A DNA stretch of 64,000 nucleotides, taken from assembly GCA_004794655.1 (NCBI GenBank), contig SMMW01000087.1, forward strand, positions 62,001 through 126,000, written 5' to 3'. Both the position numbers and the translations under genes were made by a program. Shown here piece by piece: positions 46,253 through 58,166 of the stretch (position 1 is its first letter; every line of letters begins with the position of its first letter). The DNA comes from Marisa cornuarietis (taxonomy: Eukaryota; Mollusca; Gastropoda; Architaenioglossa; Ampullariidae). Under the pieces are notes generated by a model, which saw only the letters and a program-made list of their open reading frames with translations, made no database searches and was not told where the DNA came from.

Positions 46253-46753
46253 TTCTTCCAGGCTTGGCGGGTCTGTGCAGATCTCAAGGTCTGTATCTGC
46301 AAGCTGAGGGGGTCTGGCCTGTTCAGAACTGACTCAAAATGTTCCCTCCAACGCAGTAGTTTTTCTGCCTCTCACTGGACAACATTTCCGTTCATGTCTT
46401 TCACTGGTACCTCATTGTTTTTTAACACGTTGTCTAGCTCTTTATTGATTTTATACAATGTCTTCAGGTCATTTTTTCGTGTTGCTTCTTCTGGTTCATC
46501 TGCCAGTTTCTCTATGTAGTCCCTTTTGTCCGTCTTGATCATCCTCTTTACTTCTTTATTTATTTCTTTGTCTGTGTTTTTCCTTCAGACGTTCAGATCT
46601 GGTGTTGTTGATTTTCTGCTTGGTTGACTTTCTCTCTTCTATCCTTTTCCATGTCTCTTTTCTGATCCACTGTTCTTTCTTTTTTCGTTAGAAGCCCAGT
46701 ATTTTTTCTCCTGCTTCCTGTAAGACTCGATTGAAGTCCTCTAAGTTCATCTC

Positions 46754-47816
46754 CTACTGGTCCCCTACTGCCTGGAACCTGTTCTTAACTTCCACTACAA
46801 AGGCCCGTTTGGTGGCTGGGTCCTTCAGTCTGCCCGAGTCCACTCTCTGCTGACGTGCCTGTTTTTCTCGCGATCCACGTAGCTTCAGAGAAACTGCGGC
46901 TATCACAAAAGTGTGGTCACTGAAAACGTCTGCTCCTCTGTAGGCTCTGACATCTTGAAGTGAGCTCCTCCATCTTCGGTTGATGATGACATGGTCTATC
47001 TGATTTTTTGTGATCCCGTCTGGTGATGTCCACGTTGTCTTGTGGATGTCTTTGTGTTGGAAGAGTGTGCCTCCAATCAGTAGATTGTTTTCTTCAAAAA
47101 AAATCTGCCAGTCTCTCTCCGTTGTCATTGATGGTTCCAATTCCATGCTTGCCCATGATATGCTCTCTGCAGGTATTGTCACTTGCCACCTTGGCATTGA
47201 GATCGCCGGTAATGAGCAACATATCATGGGCTCGGACGCTCTCCGTGGCTGCCTGGAGCTGATCGTAAAAAGCATCCTTGTCTTCTGCCTCGGAGTCTTC
47301 TGTTGGTGCATAGCAAACTAGCACTGTCAGCTTGGTGTACTTTGAATGGAATCTTGCTCTCAGAAGCCTGGGTCCATAAGGCTTCCATTTCACCAGTGTC
47401 TTTTCAGTTTTCCTATTGAGGAGTAGTGCTACTCATTTAGAGTGTTGATCGTCTGATCTTCCTGAGAACAGGATAGTATGTCCTGATGCTAGTCTCCTTT
47501 TCCCCCTGCCGGTCCATCTGACCTCGCTGACTCCCAGGATGTCCAAGTTGTAATTGTCAAACTTCTTGACTAGTTGGGGCAACCTGCCAGTCTGATACAA
47601 GGTCTGGACGTTCCAGCACCCCACCCTCAACTTCTGCTTTGGCTTAAGTAAATCCACCATTGGTGCGCCAGCTCCCTCTCGGGTTTGACTGTCGTCCGTC
47701 ATAAGTCCAGTTACCTGGTGTGTTTCATTACCTTCGCCATCCGTAATGAGTACTCTGGTTTTGGTTTCTGTAACGGGTATTTTTTTTTTACATGGTGGGG
47801 TTGTTAGCCCTTCCAC
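46754..47816 (-). pseudogene. LINE endonuclease domain (frameshifted)
   Basis: Three adjoining frames give, in order, [86 protein letters not shown] and [13 protein letters not shown]. These are the N.., E.., GDxN and SDH boxes of apurinic-type endonucleases, as in the LINE-derived 'craniofacial development protein 2-like' annotations. Frame breaks are near 47433 (stop) and at an A-run near 47094. The domain would nick target DNA for target-primed reverse transcription. Confidence 0.85.
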
Positions 47817-47952
47817 AACCTAATTTATCTCTAGGTGAGGTGTCCACCTTAGTCACCTCTTACGACATGCCTGGCTGGACAGCAAGGACCCTATTCCTAC
47901 AATGCTCGCTAAGCAAGCATACCCCGGGGTCCCACGGGGGAAAGAAACGGTA

Positions 47953-49539
47953 TAGTGAGCAAATATTCTGGATTCATATTGAGGGTAAGGTAGCTGTCAC
48001 CTTTCCGAGATCTTCTTCTACTATCAAGGAAGGCGCCATCTTCTTGAAACATGTAAATACACAAAACTACCAAAACCTGTCTTTTTTTTTAGCTTTTTTG
48101 TCTTATGTATATGTTGCTAGTCTTATAAAATGTTAGAAGATGATAGAAACCGTGCATCTGAAATTATGGGTAGCAATTTTTCGCGGTCATGATTAAAGAC
48201 TATCTCCAATTTTGTAATCTTACTATTAAAAACGCAAAACTTTTTGAATGTTCACAGATTATAGTTCACAGGTTTAAAACCTCTTCTTTCCTCTAGTTTG
48301 TCTAGTATTTCTGTTCTCCGAGCCACTAACAGGAGTCAATCTTGCTGCATGTTGAAAGAGAGAAATAAAGGTGCAAACAATTCTGATTTCTCGACCTGAT
48401 TCCGACCCGCCTTCTACATGAGTGCCTTGACTTGATAATTTTTGGATATCACATGCTTATAAACCCCTCCTTGTTAACTAGTGCTGTAATTTTGTCGTTT
48501 AAGCATGTTATTGTGACCTTGCTTCTATAAGACTTTAGATACTTGTCAAAAGTCACTAATCTTACATTTCTCTGTTTTTCATGTCTATAAGTTCCTGACT
48601 TAACAATGTTTCATGTCGGAAATGGTCTTCAGAATAAATCAGCATTTAATAGAATGTTTGTCATGCAGAGATTTGTTTCAGACTAAGGATCAAAGATTAG
48701 GCGAGGAAAAGGGGGCCTCCACTCTGCCTATTGTCGGTCAGCAGGTGAGATTATCCTAAATTAACTGAAGAAATCCTGGTTTCTCGACATGACTCGCCTT
48801 CGCGAGTGACATGCCTGTCGAGCGACAAGCTATGGTCACACAAGAAACCAAGAAGAACCCTCGTCTCTAATAACCTTAAAAACGCTTCTTCAATCTCCAT
48901 TTCTTGTCTGAAGTACATTAAAAGTATTAACTGCTCCATTTCCTATACTATTTCTATAGCCACCATGTACTTTAGTCATGCTCCTTTGTGAATAATTTGA
49001 CTGAGACGGCGTTTCTACGAGCTGTCAGCTTGAGACATGGCTCACAGCAATGCTGTAGATCAATCAGCTACATTTGATAACACTTACTTCAATAATAACG
49101 GATGACATCTTTCCTGACAGTACCAAACTATTATTTCAGCGGTCGTTTTACTTCAAACATGGACCCACCTATACTATTGTATGCGAGTGAAAAGCGCCGC
49201 AGTCCATCGTCTAAGATTTGCACGTTCCTCCAACCCACAACCTGAGTCAGAAGACAGTCAGGCTAGGCAGGTAGGGATTGTACACCTTGCAAAAGTGCTA
49301 ACACATTGTGGAGAAATGACAGCTTGACCAAATACCGTAGGCTAAATTTAAGTTGATAATTTTGTATGGTCCGCGAAGATGTTATAAATATCAAAATTGC
49401 CATCGAAAGGAAAAACGTTGCCCACCCCTGATGTCGAGAGTAGTAGAGAAAATATTTAAAGCTTGTAGAACTCGGTGTTGTCTGTACAAAACAGATGAAG
49501 ACCATTACTGCCACAAGTGAGTGTGGGGTGGTTCATCTG
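47953..49539. other. Intergenic, no recognised feature
   Basis: AT-rich. A short GC palindromic stretch at 48785-48830 (GACTCGCCTTCGCGAGTGAC) could form a hairpin. Open frames of 61-114 codons have no domain. No match found to the flanks of the other units. Confidence 0.45.
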
Positions 49540-51242
49540 TCCAAACCAAAGATGCTTTTGCTGTTTTACTTTTGCCATAAGTGGTTCTTAGAGACCTGTG
49601 GCACGACTATATATTCAGGAACTTACAATACTTTGATGCTTCTAACAAAGAAAGCGATCATCAAGGGATAAATTAACACTGGCTGCAATATATTCCGGTT
49701 TTAAAGAAATGACATTTTTTAGATTTAATATAACACATGCTCTGTTTTCTTTCTTTAAATATATTTAGATCAACAAATGACGATAAAAAATATAAAATGA
49801 GTAAGGTTATGGAGCTTCGTTTACTGTGTTACACACTAGAAGTGTTAAGACAAATTTGATTAATGTTTTATAATAACTAGCTGAACATTTTAAAGCTTTG
49901 TCAACATGCTTGTTTTGAACATGTGCTATGCTCAGAAATACATCTTTCTACTATTCGTGCTCTTCGTGTTATTCATTGAAAAGAAAGTAATTACCTCTGA
50001 TGGTTTTCATTTGTCTGATGCTGGAGCCGATAATTATTATTAATTAGTGGATGTAAAGACAGCAACTAATGTATATCTCATTTTAGCAGGTTAAGTGTGC
50101 CCATTGCCCTTCCCGTCTGAGATTAGTATCAAACTTGACACCAACACCAGAAAGAAGTAAGAACAAACATATCAGCTTTCGTATCTACGATCACTTTTGG
50201 ATATGTTAATACCTTGCAAAGGATTCCCTTCTCATAGTGTTACACACTATCCAACTTTCAGTGCACAACAAATAAGCAGCTGCTGATTCAGAATTGTATC
50301 ATTATTCGTATATTTTGTAATTAATCCTTTGCTACAAACCGAGCCTTCGTGTACGACAACATGAACGCACGTCAAGAAACTTCAACAGAAATTCGAGTAC
50401 AGGGAAACCAAAAATGGTTGACGAAGGGTTGCTAGGTAACATTCTTTGTGTCTCGAAAAGAAGGAGCCGTAAGAACATTCTAGAAGACAGGCATAGCAAG
50501 GAGAAATCAAAATAATCTTACCTCATACAGCATCAACAACTAAAAATAAACAAATTTATAAAACAAATAAATAATCTGTCGTAGAGTCGTGCTGACACTT
50601 TCAGAATATCAATACAAGAGAAAGAAAGAGGGTGGGTTACAGATGATATGTGTGTCAGTGTTTGTGTAGCCAGCACGTGCACTTAGAGGGTAGAATTTCG
50701 TTTTATTGTTAGTCCCAGATTATCTTTTTATTGTTAACGATAGTGAAGTACATGTTAAACATAATAACAATGCATACATTTATTTTTTCTACAGAAGTAC
50801 ATGTTTACTAAAAGTACGCTGATTAGAGTAATAAGAGTATAATCAACACTCATGAAATAGTGCACATAGATAAAAGCATCGCACAAACAAAAATCACACG
50901 GACAGTAAAACAGAATTTATCTAAAATGTTTGCTTTTCAGGGAATATATTTTCGTACTATTTACCTTTTAGGATCATGTTCCGCTCAACATGGGTGCGCC
51001 TTCCACGTTGTAAAGACTACCAACAAAATAGATTACTTACGACAATAAAAGTGTTTAATAAAAAATGCACGTTTATTAAGAAAAGCATTTTCCATTCACT
51101 CTTGGCACGACAGCTATGTAAGCTTTTTGAGGGGTACGTTGTTTAGATATTTAACTATGTCTAAACATGGGAGAAGACTATATTCATTTTTTTGGTATTC
51201 ACGTAGTCCATGCAAAGTGTTTAGACATCAAGGACAGGAATA

Positions 51243-52398
51243 ATGCTACAGGAAGACAATGTCACTCCACAAACAACAGACTTTTCGTGGATAGAAAAGA
51301 TGAGATCTAGTGACCAGAACTACATTTTAGTGTCGACATCTCATGAAAGGGAAGATATCATCAGTACAGAACAAGAACTTCTCATCTTTAAACTTAAACA
51401 GCCGTCTTTATTCAGTTCTTTTATCCTTTTGGAGGTCCAAGCAATATAGCGAGTGCAATAACATTTTATAAGCATGGCCTCAGAGACCGCGTTAATCTTT
51501 GCTTGTTCACTCTCTCTGTTGTAGACTTTGTCTACCTGACTTTCTTTTTCCTGATGTATTCGGAGCAGATGTTTATATTTACCTCCGACACAAAGTATGG
51601 TCCTGTCTTCGCATTTTTTATAAATAAGACGATACTAATATTCTACAACTTTATATACAGTTCAATGTTCATGGCTGCAATCATCACCCTGGAGATGTGC
51701 ATCTGTGTGTTGTGTCCACTACGTGCTAAAGTTTTACTGACGACCAAGAAAATGGCCGTATTCCTGGGAATAAGCATCCCGCTGATTGGGTTTCTACAGC
51801 TTGTTGTGACTGCAAAGTATGTTGTCGTCTGTGCCTTCGACATTAAAAGGAACGTGACCTTTATGACTGTGTCTATATCAGAATATGGAGTAACAAATCA
51901 GGGTTTGTTAGGACTTATAGACGGAGTGTTGTATGGGTTCGGAATGTCAATTGGATGTCCTTTTGTCGTGTTGATAGCTACGCTAGTCACATCCGTTAAA
52001 CTCTGGAAAACGGTTAAGTGGAGGAAGCTGACGACAACGGCTGACTCTAGGAAGGAAATGATTGTCACTAAAATGCTATTTGTTGTTTCTCTAGAATTCT
52101 TGATTTTCTCTATTCCGTCGGTTGTTGTAAGTATTCTTCCGCTGTTTGACGGTGAATTTACCGGCAACGGAAAATATCGGAATTTCTTTATAGCCTGCAT
52201 ACCTTCTTCGAACTAAGCTTAGCTGCTCGGTCGTCTTTCAAGTTTCTGGTGTTTTATTTCATGGGCTCGATGAACAGAAACACATTTCATTCTTTGTTTG
52301 CGTTCAAAGATTTTTGGTTGAAGTCTTTAAGTAGATCGCCTATGCAATCAAATATATCTTCTGACATGCACTGCACGCGATTTCCCAGCGCAACCTAG
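51243..52398 (+). pseudogene. 7TM receptor pseudogene, two frameshifts (unit B)
   Basis: Closest to the gene at 43300. It opens with a longer N-terminus from the ATG at 51243, which aligns with the stop-interrupted leader upstream of 43300. A one-base loss at about 51398, just after FKLK, destroys TM1. The frame resumes as TFYKHG and LTFFFLMYSEQMFIF to TM6. A second one-base loss after FFIACI (about 52198) gives a stop at 52216, with TM7 and tail readable in another frame to a TAG at 52396. The N-terminal signature is eroded (HEREDIISTEQE, no Cys), the TM3 motif is EMC instead of ERC, and the helix-8 SRYR is SMNR. All suggest relaxed constraint. Confidence 0.92.
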
Positions 52399-53889
52399 TG
52401 TTTGTACTTGTGGGCTGCAAAATAAACAAAATGAACAAAAATGCACTTACAACTCCCTCTCTCTCTCTCACACACACAGACACACACATGCCCGCGCACG
52501 CGCGCGCGCATACGGTCCCTCTTACATATAAAATAAAGCGAGAACATTTATTTATTTGCATTATTTAATACCAAATGATAAATTATTTGGCAAAATGCAA
52601 GAAGCAAGAAACTGTTAATCGTGACTACAGACAGAACTACAAAGTGTTTGCAGCAATAACAATGATAATTGGATGAAACAAACATCATAAGAGCTGTTTT
52701 TCATTAAAAAAGCTTTATTAAACTATGCACTAAAATGTTGTGTTTAAGTAGATATATTAAAGGAATGTAAAACATTATCTGGCCGTGCCACAATATTTGT
52801 TCGGAAAATCGTTAACGGTGCTGTATATCTAGACAAATTCGGTAGGCATTACATATATACATTTCTCACTATTAGAAGCCGTCCTAGTGGCAGAAGAACC
52901 ACTCGAGATACAACGAGTAATTTATTGACTAAGTACTAACAAGTTTCATGGCAAAACATTTTTCTTGCCATCAGACTTTCAGCATTAGCCTAGCTTCTTA
53001 TACATTTTTGTCTTTGCAGAAGCCATAGTCTGTGCGACTTGAGCCACACCTGAAGCTTGTGAATAAGTTACTGACCATGAGGGACCAGTCACCTCTAGCT
53101 CTTTGTATTGAAGCTCCTGGCCATTGTGGTAGAGGCAAAGAGTTTTGCTATTGTCTGCTATTTCTCATGAATACGTTTGCTCAATAGACAAGGTTATCTT
53201 CCCACAAAAGAAGTTGTCTGAACCTGCGTTTCTTCCGCAACTTCTCTTGGATAAGAAGTTGCAGCCCTAGCGGTAGAGCAAATCCTAATTTACCACAAGA
53301 TAAACATTTAATAATGAACAATGTAAAAGATAAATTCTATTTTTAAGATAAAGATATTTAAAAATAATAGCCTTTAAATACCAAAGACTGATTGCGATTA
53401 AAAGATACCTTCAATAAGTCTAGCCAAAACAAATCAAGATGAAAACTATTCATCTCTTGTCAGAACCGGATAGTTTCATACTTAAAAACTACAATTATTG
53501 TGATCCTTGTAAAATATGATGTGCAGAACAAAGTTAATTGTCGAAACCAGTAACCACTCGCCCCCGTTTGGCCAAAATGAGAGTGAGTTGCAAGTTGATG
53601 CATACCGCTATTGAAGATGCAACGACAAAATCTTTAGATTTTTGGTATTGTCTCTTGCTCATGTTATTAATCGTAAGCCATTGTCAGAAAACGTTTTTGC
53701 CTTCTGTGAGTCTCTAAAATTATAGAGAAACTGACAGGGTGTGGAAAGCAAACATATGAATAGGTTTTCGGAAATATCATGACGTATTTTCTATATTTTT
53801 CTACAGGCGTGCATTTATTTAGAGAACAAAGATCAATTAAGGGTATGTTGTCCGTTTTGTTCAACATCTTTTTGCCCTCTTTCAGTGAT

Positions 53890-54365
53890 ATTCATAATTC
53901 CTCGTTCAGAAAAACGGAACAATGTGCTGTTTTACAGCCTCATCTGATAGGAATGTTATACCACACAAGGAGTTTTTGAAGAGAGTGAAATAAGTCGAAA
54001 TCTGACAGCGCAAGGTTAGACGAGTATAGTGGGCGTGGCAACACATCCCATCCAGTCTCCAACATCTTTTGACGAGAGATCTTGGGGTCTGACGTTCATG
54101 TCACACGACTGCTTTGCGATTAACGAGCGCTTGACGTTTCTGGATGACGGATTCCTGCCCTACAGTAAACATTCGATGTGATTTTTTTTTTGGTTCCATG
54201 GTGGAAGCTCAAAAAAACACCGCACCTTTAAAATCCCACGACATTGACAGCATAATCTACCTTAGGAATGTCTGCTTTCGATATGGTATGAGTCGAGTCG
54301 TCACATCGGGATCAAGACCGTTTGCAAACCACATTGTTGGAAACAGTCCATTTCTCATCACCAGT
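53890..54365 (-). pseudogene. mariner-type transposase relic (unit B)
   Basis: Minus strand, broken frames: ITGDEKWTVSNNVVCKRS (first catalytic Asp region, about 54310-54365), KADIPKVDYAVNVVGF, RQALVNRKAVV, then GWDVLPRPLYSSNLALSDFD followed by LFHSLQKLL (about 53935-54040) and DEAVKQHIVPFF. From family knowledge these are the catalytic blocks TGDEKW, NRKGVVFHHDNARPH and LPHPPYSPDLAPSDYHLFRS of mariner transposases. The second-Asp box has decayed. No terminal inverted repeats were identified. The relic predates the A/B duplication. Confidence 0.85.
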
Positions 54366-55447
54366 TATTAGTCACTTCAAAAATAAAAGAAACTATTTTC
54401 CTAACTTTTAATGAGCTGTCATAGATGTTTATACGTGGTGGGAAATAAACTTCTTAGAGTCCATGAGGAACCCGAATACAGAGTCTAATTTTTCCTATTT
54501 TATTAAGGTGATTGTAAATGTTTTAATAATGAATGCTCAATGTCTCTGAATTTTTTTTATCGCGTCACGTCTGTTTGACTTGATCGATGCTTTTACTAAG
54601 ACACCATCAACCTCAGTTAGCCTCCGTGACACAGGAGTGTCCATGAGATCGAAATAATAATAAATGAAGATTTGTATAGCGCATATTCACACTCATAGAG
54701 AGCATGCTTTTAGCGCTTAAACGGGGAAGAGACATGGATTACATGGTTAGAACACCAGGTACGGAAGAATAAACAACATTGCTGACGACAAACAGATAAC
54801 AAAGATAGAAAACACAAAAAGGCACCAAATAACAGAAACAGAGAAAATAATGATTCCGCAGAAAAAGATGGGTAGAAAAGTAACAAGAACTGAATGGAGG
54901 AGGATAAAAAGGACGCGCATTGTGTGACAAACACGGGATATCGTGAACCATCGTTGGCACTGACATTCTTGTAGAGCATTGTAACCTTCTTCAACTTGTT
55001 GTAAAACGTCTAAAGCTCAACCATATCAATCAGTTATGTCACAGAATGAAGCTAGAACTGTTATCTTCCAATAGATGTGAATGACAAAGATGCGTCAGAA
55101 ATTTTGCGACAACGAAATATAATTGGTTTTCTAAATGTTAAGTCTGTCATCCAGTGCCATTACCTTTTTCTAGTAAAATTAACAAACTTGTGCGTTTAGT
55201 CATGCAGTAGTACTCATTGACATGAACCATACAACTTTGTAATGTTGAGATAGAACGACCACGTCATAAACGCAAAACACTGATTGTCCTAACCCCAGTG
55301 CTTTTCTTTTAGTGGGTCAAGACACGAAAATAAAGTCGTTAAGTGATCTGTGACGTGGCAAGAAAGAAATGGGATGTACCTTTCTAAAGTTCTCTAACGT
55401 GTTTTAGTAAATAATTATATTAGAGACATGATATAGATTTACAGACT

Positions 55448-56338
55448 TCTCTGTCACACGTGACAGAAATAGACAGTTTCTCTTAAATCACAGAACAGAC
55501 TGTATTCTTTCATTTGATCTTCTTGTTGCAGTTCAGATCTCTTTACATGGTACCAGTCAATACGTCTTGTCCTATTTGACCAAGCTTACCCTGTGAGGTA
55601 GGTTTCTCTTTTACCGGTATATGTGCAACTTTAATATCTTGTTCGAAGCAAGCACAGAACTATTATAGTCGAGGTTTCCCTCGAACTAGCAGTTAGTCCA
55701 TTTACTTAGAGGCACAAGTGACAAGGCTTGGTATTCTTCACGTTAAGCCTCCAGCTGCTGTTTAACAAACAAACTATACAAAATAATGTTTTTGATTCTA
55801 CTTTTAGACGATGGACGGAGTGTTTGTTCTCATTCTTGGGTGGGAACCGAGCACTAAGTTTTGACTTTTATAGTTTGGAGCTGAAAATTTGTAAGCAATA
55901 ATTTAGGCAATATTTACAGTACATAATGAGTTACTAATATTATTTAACAGATTTCTGGCTTCTCCACAACAGCGTGTATGTTTAAGTAATCACGTGTTAG
56001 ATTATCTCTCAGGAGTAGTTGTGGACATTAGACAAGTGCAATTAAGAAAGTCATGCTACAGAAAATCCTGTCTGGTGAGTTGATCGCTGCTATAGGCGCA
56101 AAGACAATATTCAGATAATTGACTAGAAAAGTCAGATTCATCAGTCTAGGTAGCCTTATGCTCTAGCGCCTACTGGTAAGGCTAAAATATTTTGTCTTTA
56201 ACAAGGAAACAGAACTTTTACGTTTTTATTAAAAGTTTTGTTTGTAGATGAAAAATCAGTCAGCAATATTATATTCAACATGTACTTAACTGATGAGAAA
56301 ATGATGTAATAAATGAATGTCTAAAGTTGTAACATGCT
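55448..56338. other. Segment present in unit B, absent from unit A
   Basis: About 890 bp lies between TGATATAGATTTACAGACT and CTAACTTTAATTTTGAGG; unit A joins these two flanks directly at about 39748. No terminal repeats, tail or coding region recognised, so it may be an insertion in B or a deletion in A. Confidence 0.65.
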
Positions 56339-56420
56339 AACCTAACTTTAATTTTGAGGTGATACGCCATGTTTTTTGTTTGTTTGTTTGCTTTTTGTTT
56401 TTTTTTGTTTTTTTGCTTTT

Positions 56421-56580
56421 TGTCGTCAGTAACGTACTTGAACTAATTAACATTAGTGCACAGAGACATCTCTCAAGGGCAGTTATTGGAGACAGAAGCA
56501 ATGACCCATAAAAAGTCCTGTGGAAAATCCTGATTTTGTTGTTGATATAAATAAAGTGTCTACTAGACTGCGCGTTTCAG
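56421..56580 (-). pseudogene. Receptor relic, TM3 region (unit B)
   Basis: Counterpart of 39803-39960 with the same end points and a 2-bp insertion within the ECL1 part. It resembles the receptor at 24556 (NNKIRIF, YGSLLLS, ERC). Confidence 0.85.
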
Positions 56581-57108
56581 AATACTTGTCCAGATGGAAA
56601 CAATTAGCGAATAATAAACATTAAGAAAATGACCACTGGGATAGAAACATTACCACTGGGATAGAAACATGACCACTAGAGTAAAGGAATGACTAATAGG
56701 GTCACTGGCATTGTCTGCTCCTTACCTTCTTTTATTGGGCCTAGGCTTTTTTCCCAGCATTAGCAATAAGTACGTCCTTAAAGTCCTAAGCAGAGTTTAC
56801 TTGTGGAGTCTTGACAAGATGGATTATGAGATTGTATTCTGAGCAAGTTTCATTATAAAATCTTGATTACTCCATAAATTTTGACTGATAACACAGTAAA
56901 ACTGAAACTAAATGATTGTTAGATTTAAATTTTGTATTTTCTTTTTAAGGTTTTCTTTTTTATGTTCCTTCGAATATTGGTGCTCCGAGAAGGGCAGCAA
57001 CCGGTCAAACAAGTTTGTGTCTTTATTCTTTTTGTGCTAGAGCTGTGGATTGGATGGTGGAGGCTTCAAAGATGTTTTTCTCCAAACTGACTGTTGTGCT
57101 TGTTTTTT

Positions 57109-57654
57109 TTAAAGACCAACCTGAATGGTTTGCGCCTTTTGCAGATATCGGTAGGTATAGGCGATATAAACATAACTTGTAAATTTCAGACTCCAAAACC
57201 CATACGTTAATTAATTATCCGCTAGCAAAGTACGCGATTTGCACCTGCGATCAACGAACGCCGCTAACAGTGTACTACGTCACACTAGTGCACCATTCAC
57301 AACACTGGCAGCATTCAACACCAAACAGAGAGAGAATGAGTAACAGTTTGGAATATTCGGACGTTGAAAGTTTGCATTTCTCGTGGTTCTGAAAATACAG
57401 GCTTTCAGCCTACAAAAAATCCAAGCTGTCGCTCCTTTCTCTCTCTGTTTGTGTTGACTGCTGCCAGTGTTGTGAATGGTGCACTAGTGTGACGTAGTAC
57501 ACTGCTTGCGGCGCTCGTTGATCGCACGTGCGAATCGTAGTGGATATTTAATTAACTGATGTGTTTTTGGAGGCTAAAATTTACAGGTTAGTTTTATATT
57601 GACTGTATCTACCGATATATGCTAAATATACAAACCATTCAGGTTGGTCTTTAA
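57109..57654. mobile_element. TTAA fold-back MITE, complete (546 bp)
   Basis: Longest complete member: TTAAAGACCAACCTGAATGG at the left and CCATTCAGGTTGGTCTTTAA at the right, arms of about 200 bp (both contain CACTAGTG.ACCATTCACAAC or its complement, TTAATTA, and CTCCAAAA/TTTTGGAG), and a 130-bp centre with GAATATTCGGACGTTGAAAG. Non-coding. Orthologous to the truncated copy at 40479. Confidence 0.92.
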
Positions 57655-57946
57655 AGAAGAATTAGGAATTTTTTTATTTTGGATATTAAATTCATTTATG
57701 AAATTCAGAACGTCTGTTGGTGTTTTCTTTAATTTCGTTTGAAAGCCTTTGTGAAGTGAGGATTATAACCGAAGCTCAAGCAACACAAAAACAATCAAAG
57801 AATAAATATTTAAAATAAAACTTTAAAAAAATGCATATTTCTTGCGGAAATATAAATTTAAACTTGACCCGCCACGCTGCACACAACACATTTGACTCTG
57901 ACTTTCGGTCAGTCAAATAAACATACCAGTCGGTTGGGATCGATTC

Positions 57947-57979
<33 letters not shown>

Positions 57980-58161
57980 GATGATTAATGATGATTGATG
58001 AAACGTCAGTAGGTCAGTAATGAGGGTATAAAAATGGTATCTTAAATCGGAAAATGGAGGTGAACTCAATTTTTAATCTCGAATCTAGAAATAGGTAGCT
58101 TTCCAATCCTTGATGTTCGTTACCTACAATATCTTTTCCCCACGAATTCCTCTTTATACGA
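57655..58161. other. Intergenic with (GAT)n
   Basis: AT-rich spacer between the MITE and the LTR element with a (GAT)n run at 57948-57978. No gene. Confidence 0.6.
57948..57978. repeat. (GAT)n microsatellite
   Basis: Ten tandem ATG/GAT units, followed by degenerate GATT/GATG units. Confidence 0.95.
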
Positions 58162-58166
58162 CCCCT
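58162..58166. other. 5-bp target-site duplication (left)
   Basis: CCCCT directly outside the left LTR; the same five bases follow the right LTR at 63992-63996. Confidence 0.8.

Larger units (their letters stand above)
44743..47940 (-). mobile_element. Near full-length non-LTR retrotransposon (EN-RT)
   Basis: A 3.2-kb insertion flanked by AAAGAAAAGGTA (44731-44742) and AAAGAAACGGTA (47941-47952), a 12-bp target duplication with one mismatch. On the minus strand it has a GC-rich 5' leader rich in short hairpins (from about 47940 to 47817), an endonuclease domain, a reverse transcriptase, a C-terminal domain and a (GATT)n tail at 44743-44764. This is the layout of EN-carrying LINEs; the tetranucleotide tail suggests an RTE-like clade, but the clade is not proven. 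The coding part is split by several frameshifts, so it is not autonomous now. Confidence 0.88.
49540..57450 (+). repeat. Tandem-duplication unit B
   Basis: Direct repeat of unit A, about 15.9 kb downstream. It keeps the 5' half of its receptor, the longer mariner relic, the empty SINE site and the complete MITE. It has about 0.9 kb (55448-56338) that unit A lacks. The shared receptor frameshift, MITE and minus-strand receptor relic show all three existed before the duplication. Confidence 0.85.

Noticed and set aside
54144..54371. Open frames on the plus strand over 38080-38334 and 54144-54371
   Set aside because: They are antisense shadows of the mariner transposase relic on the minus strand.
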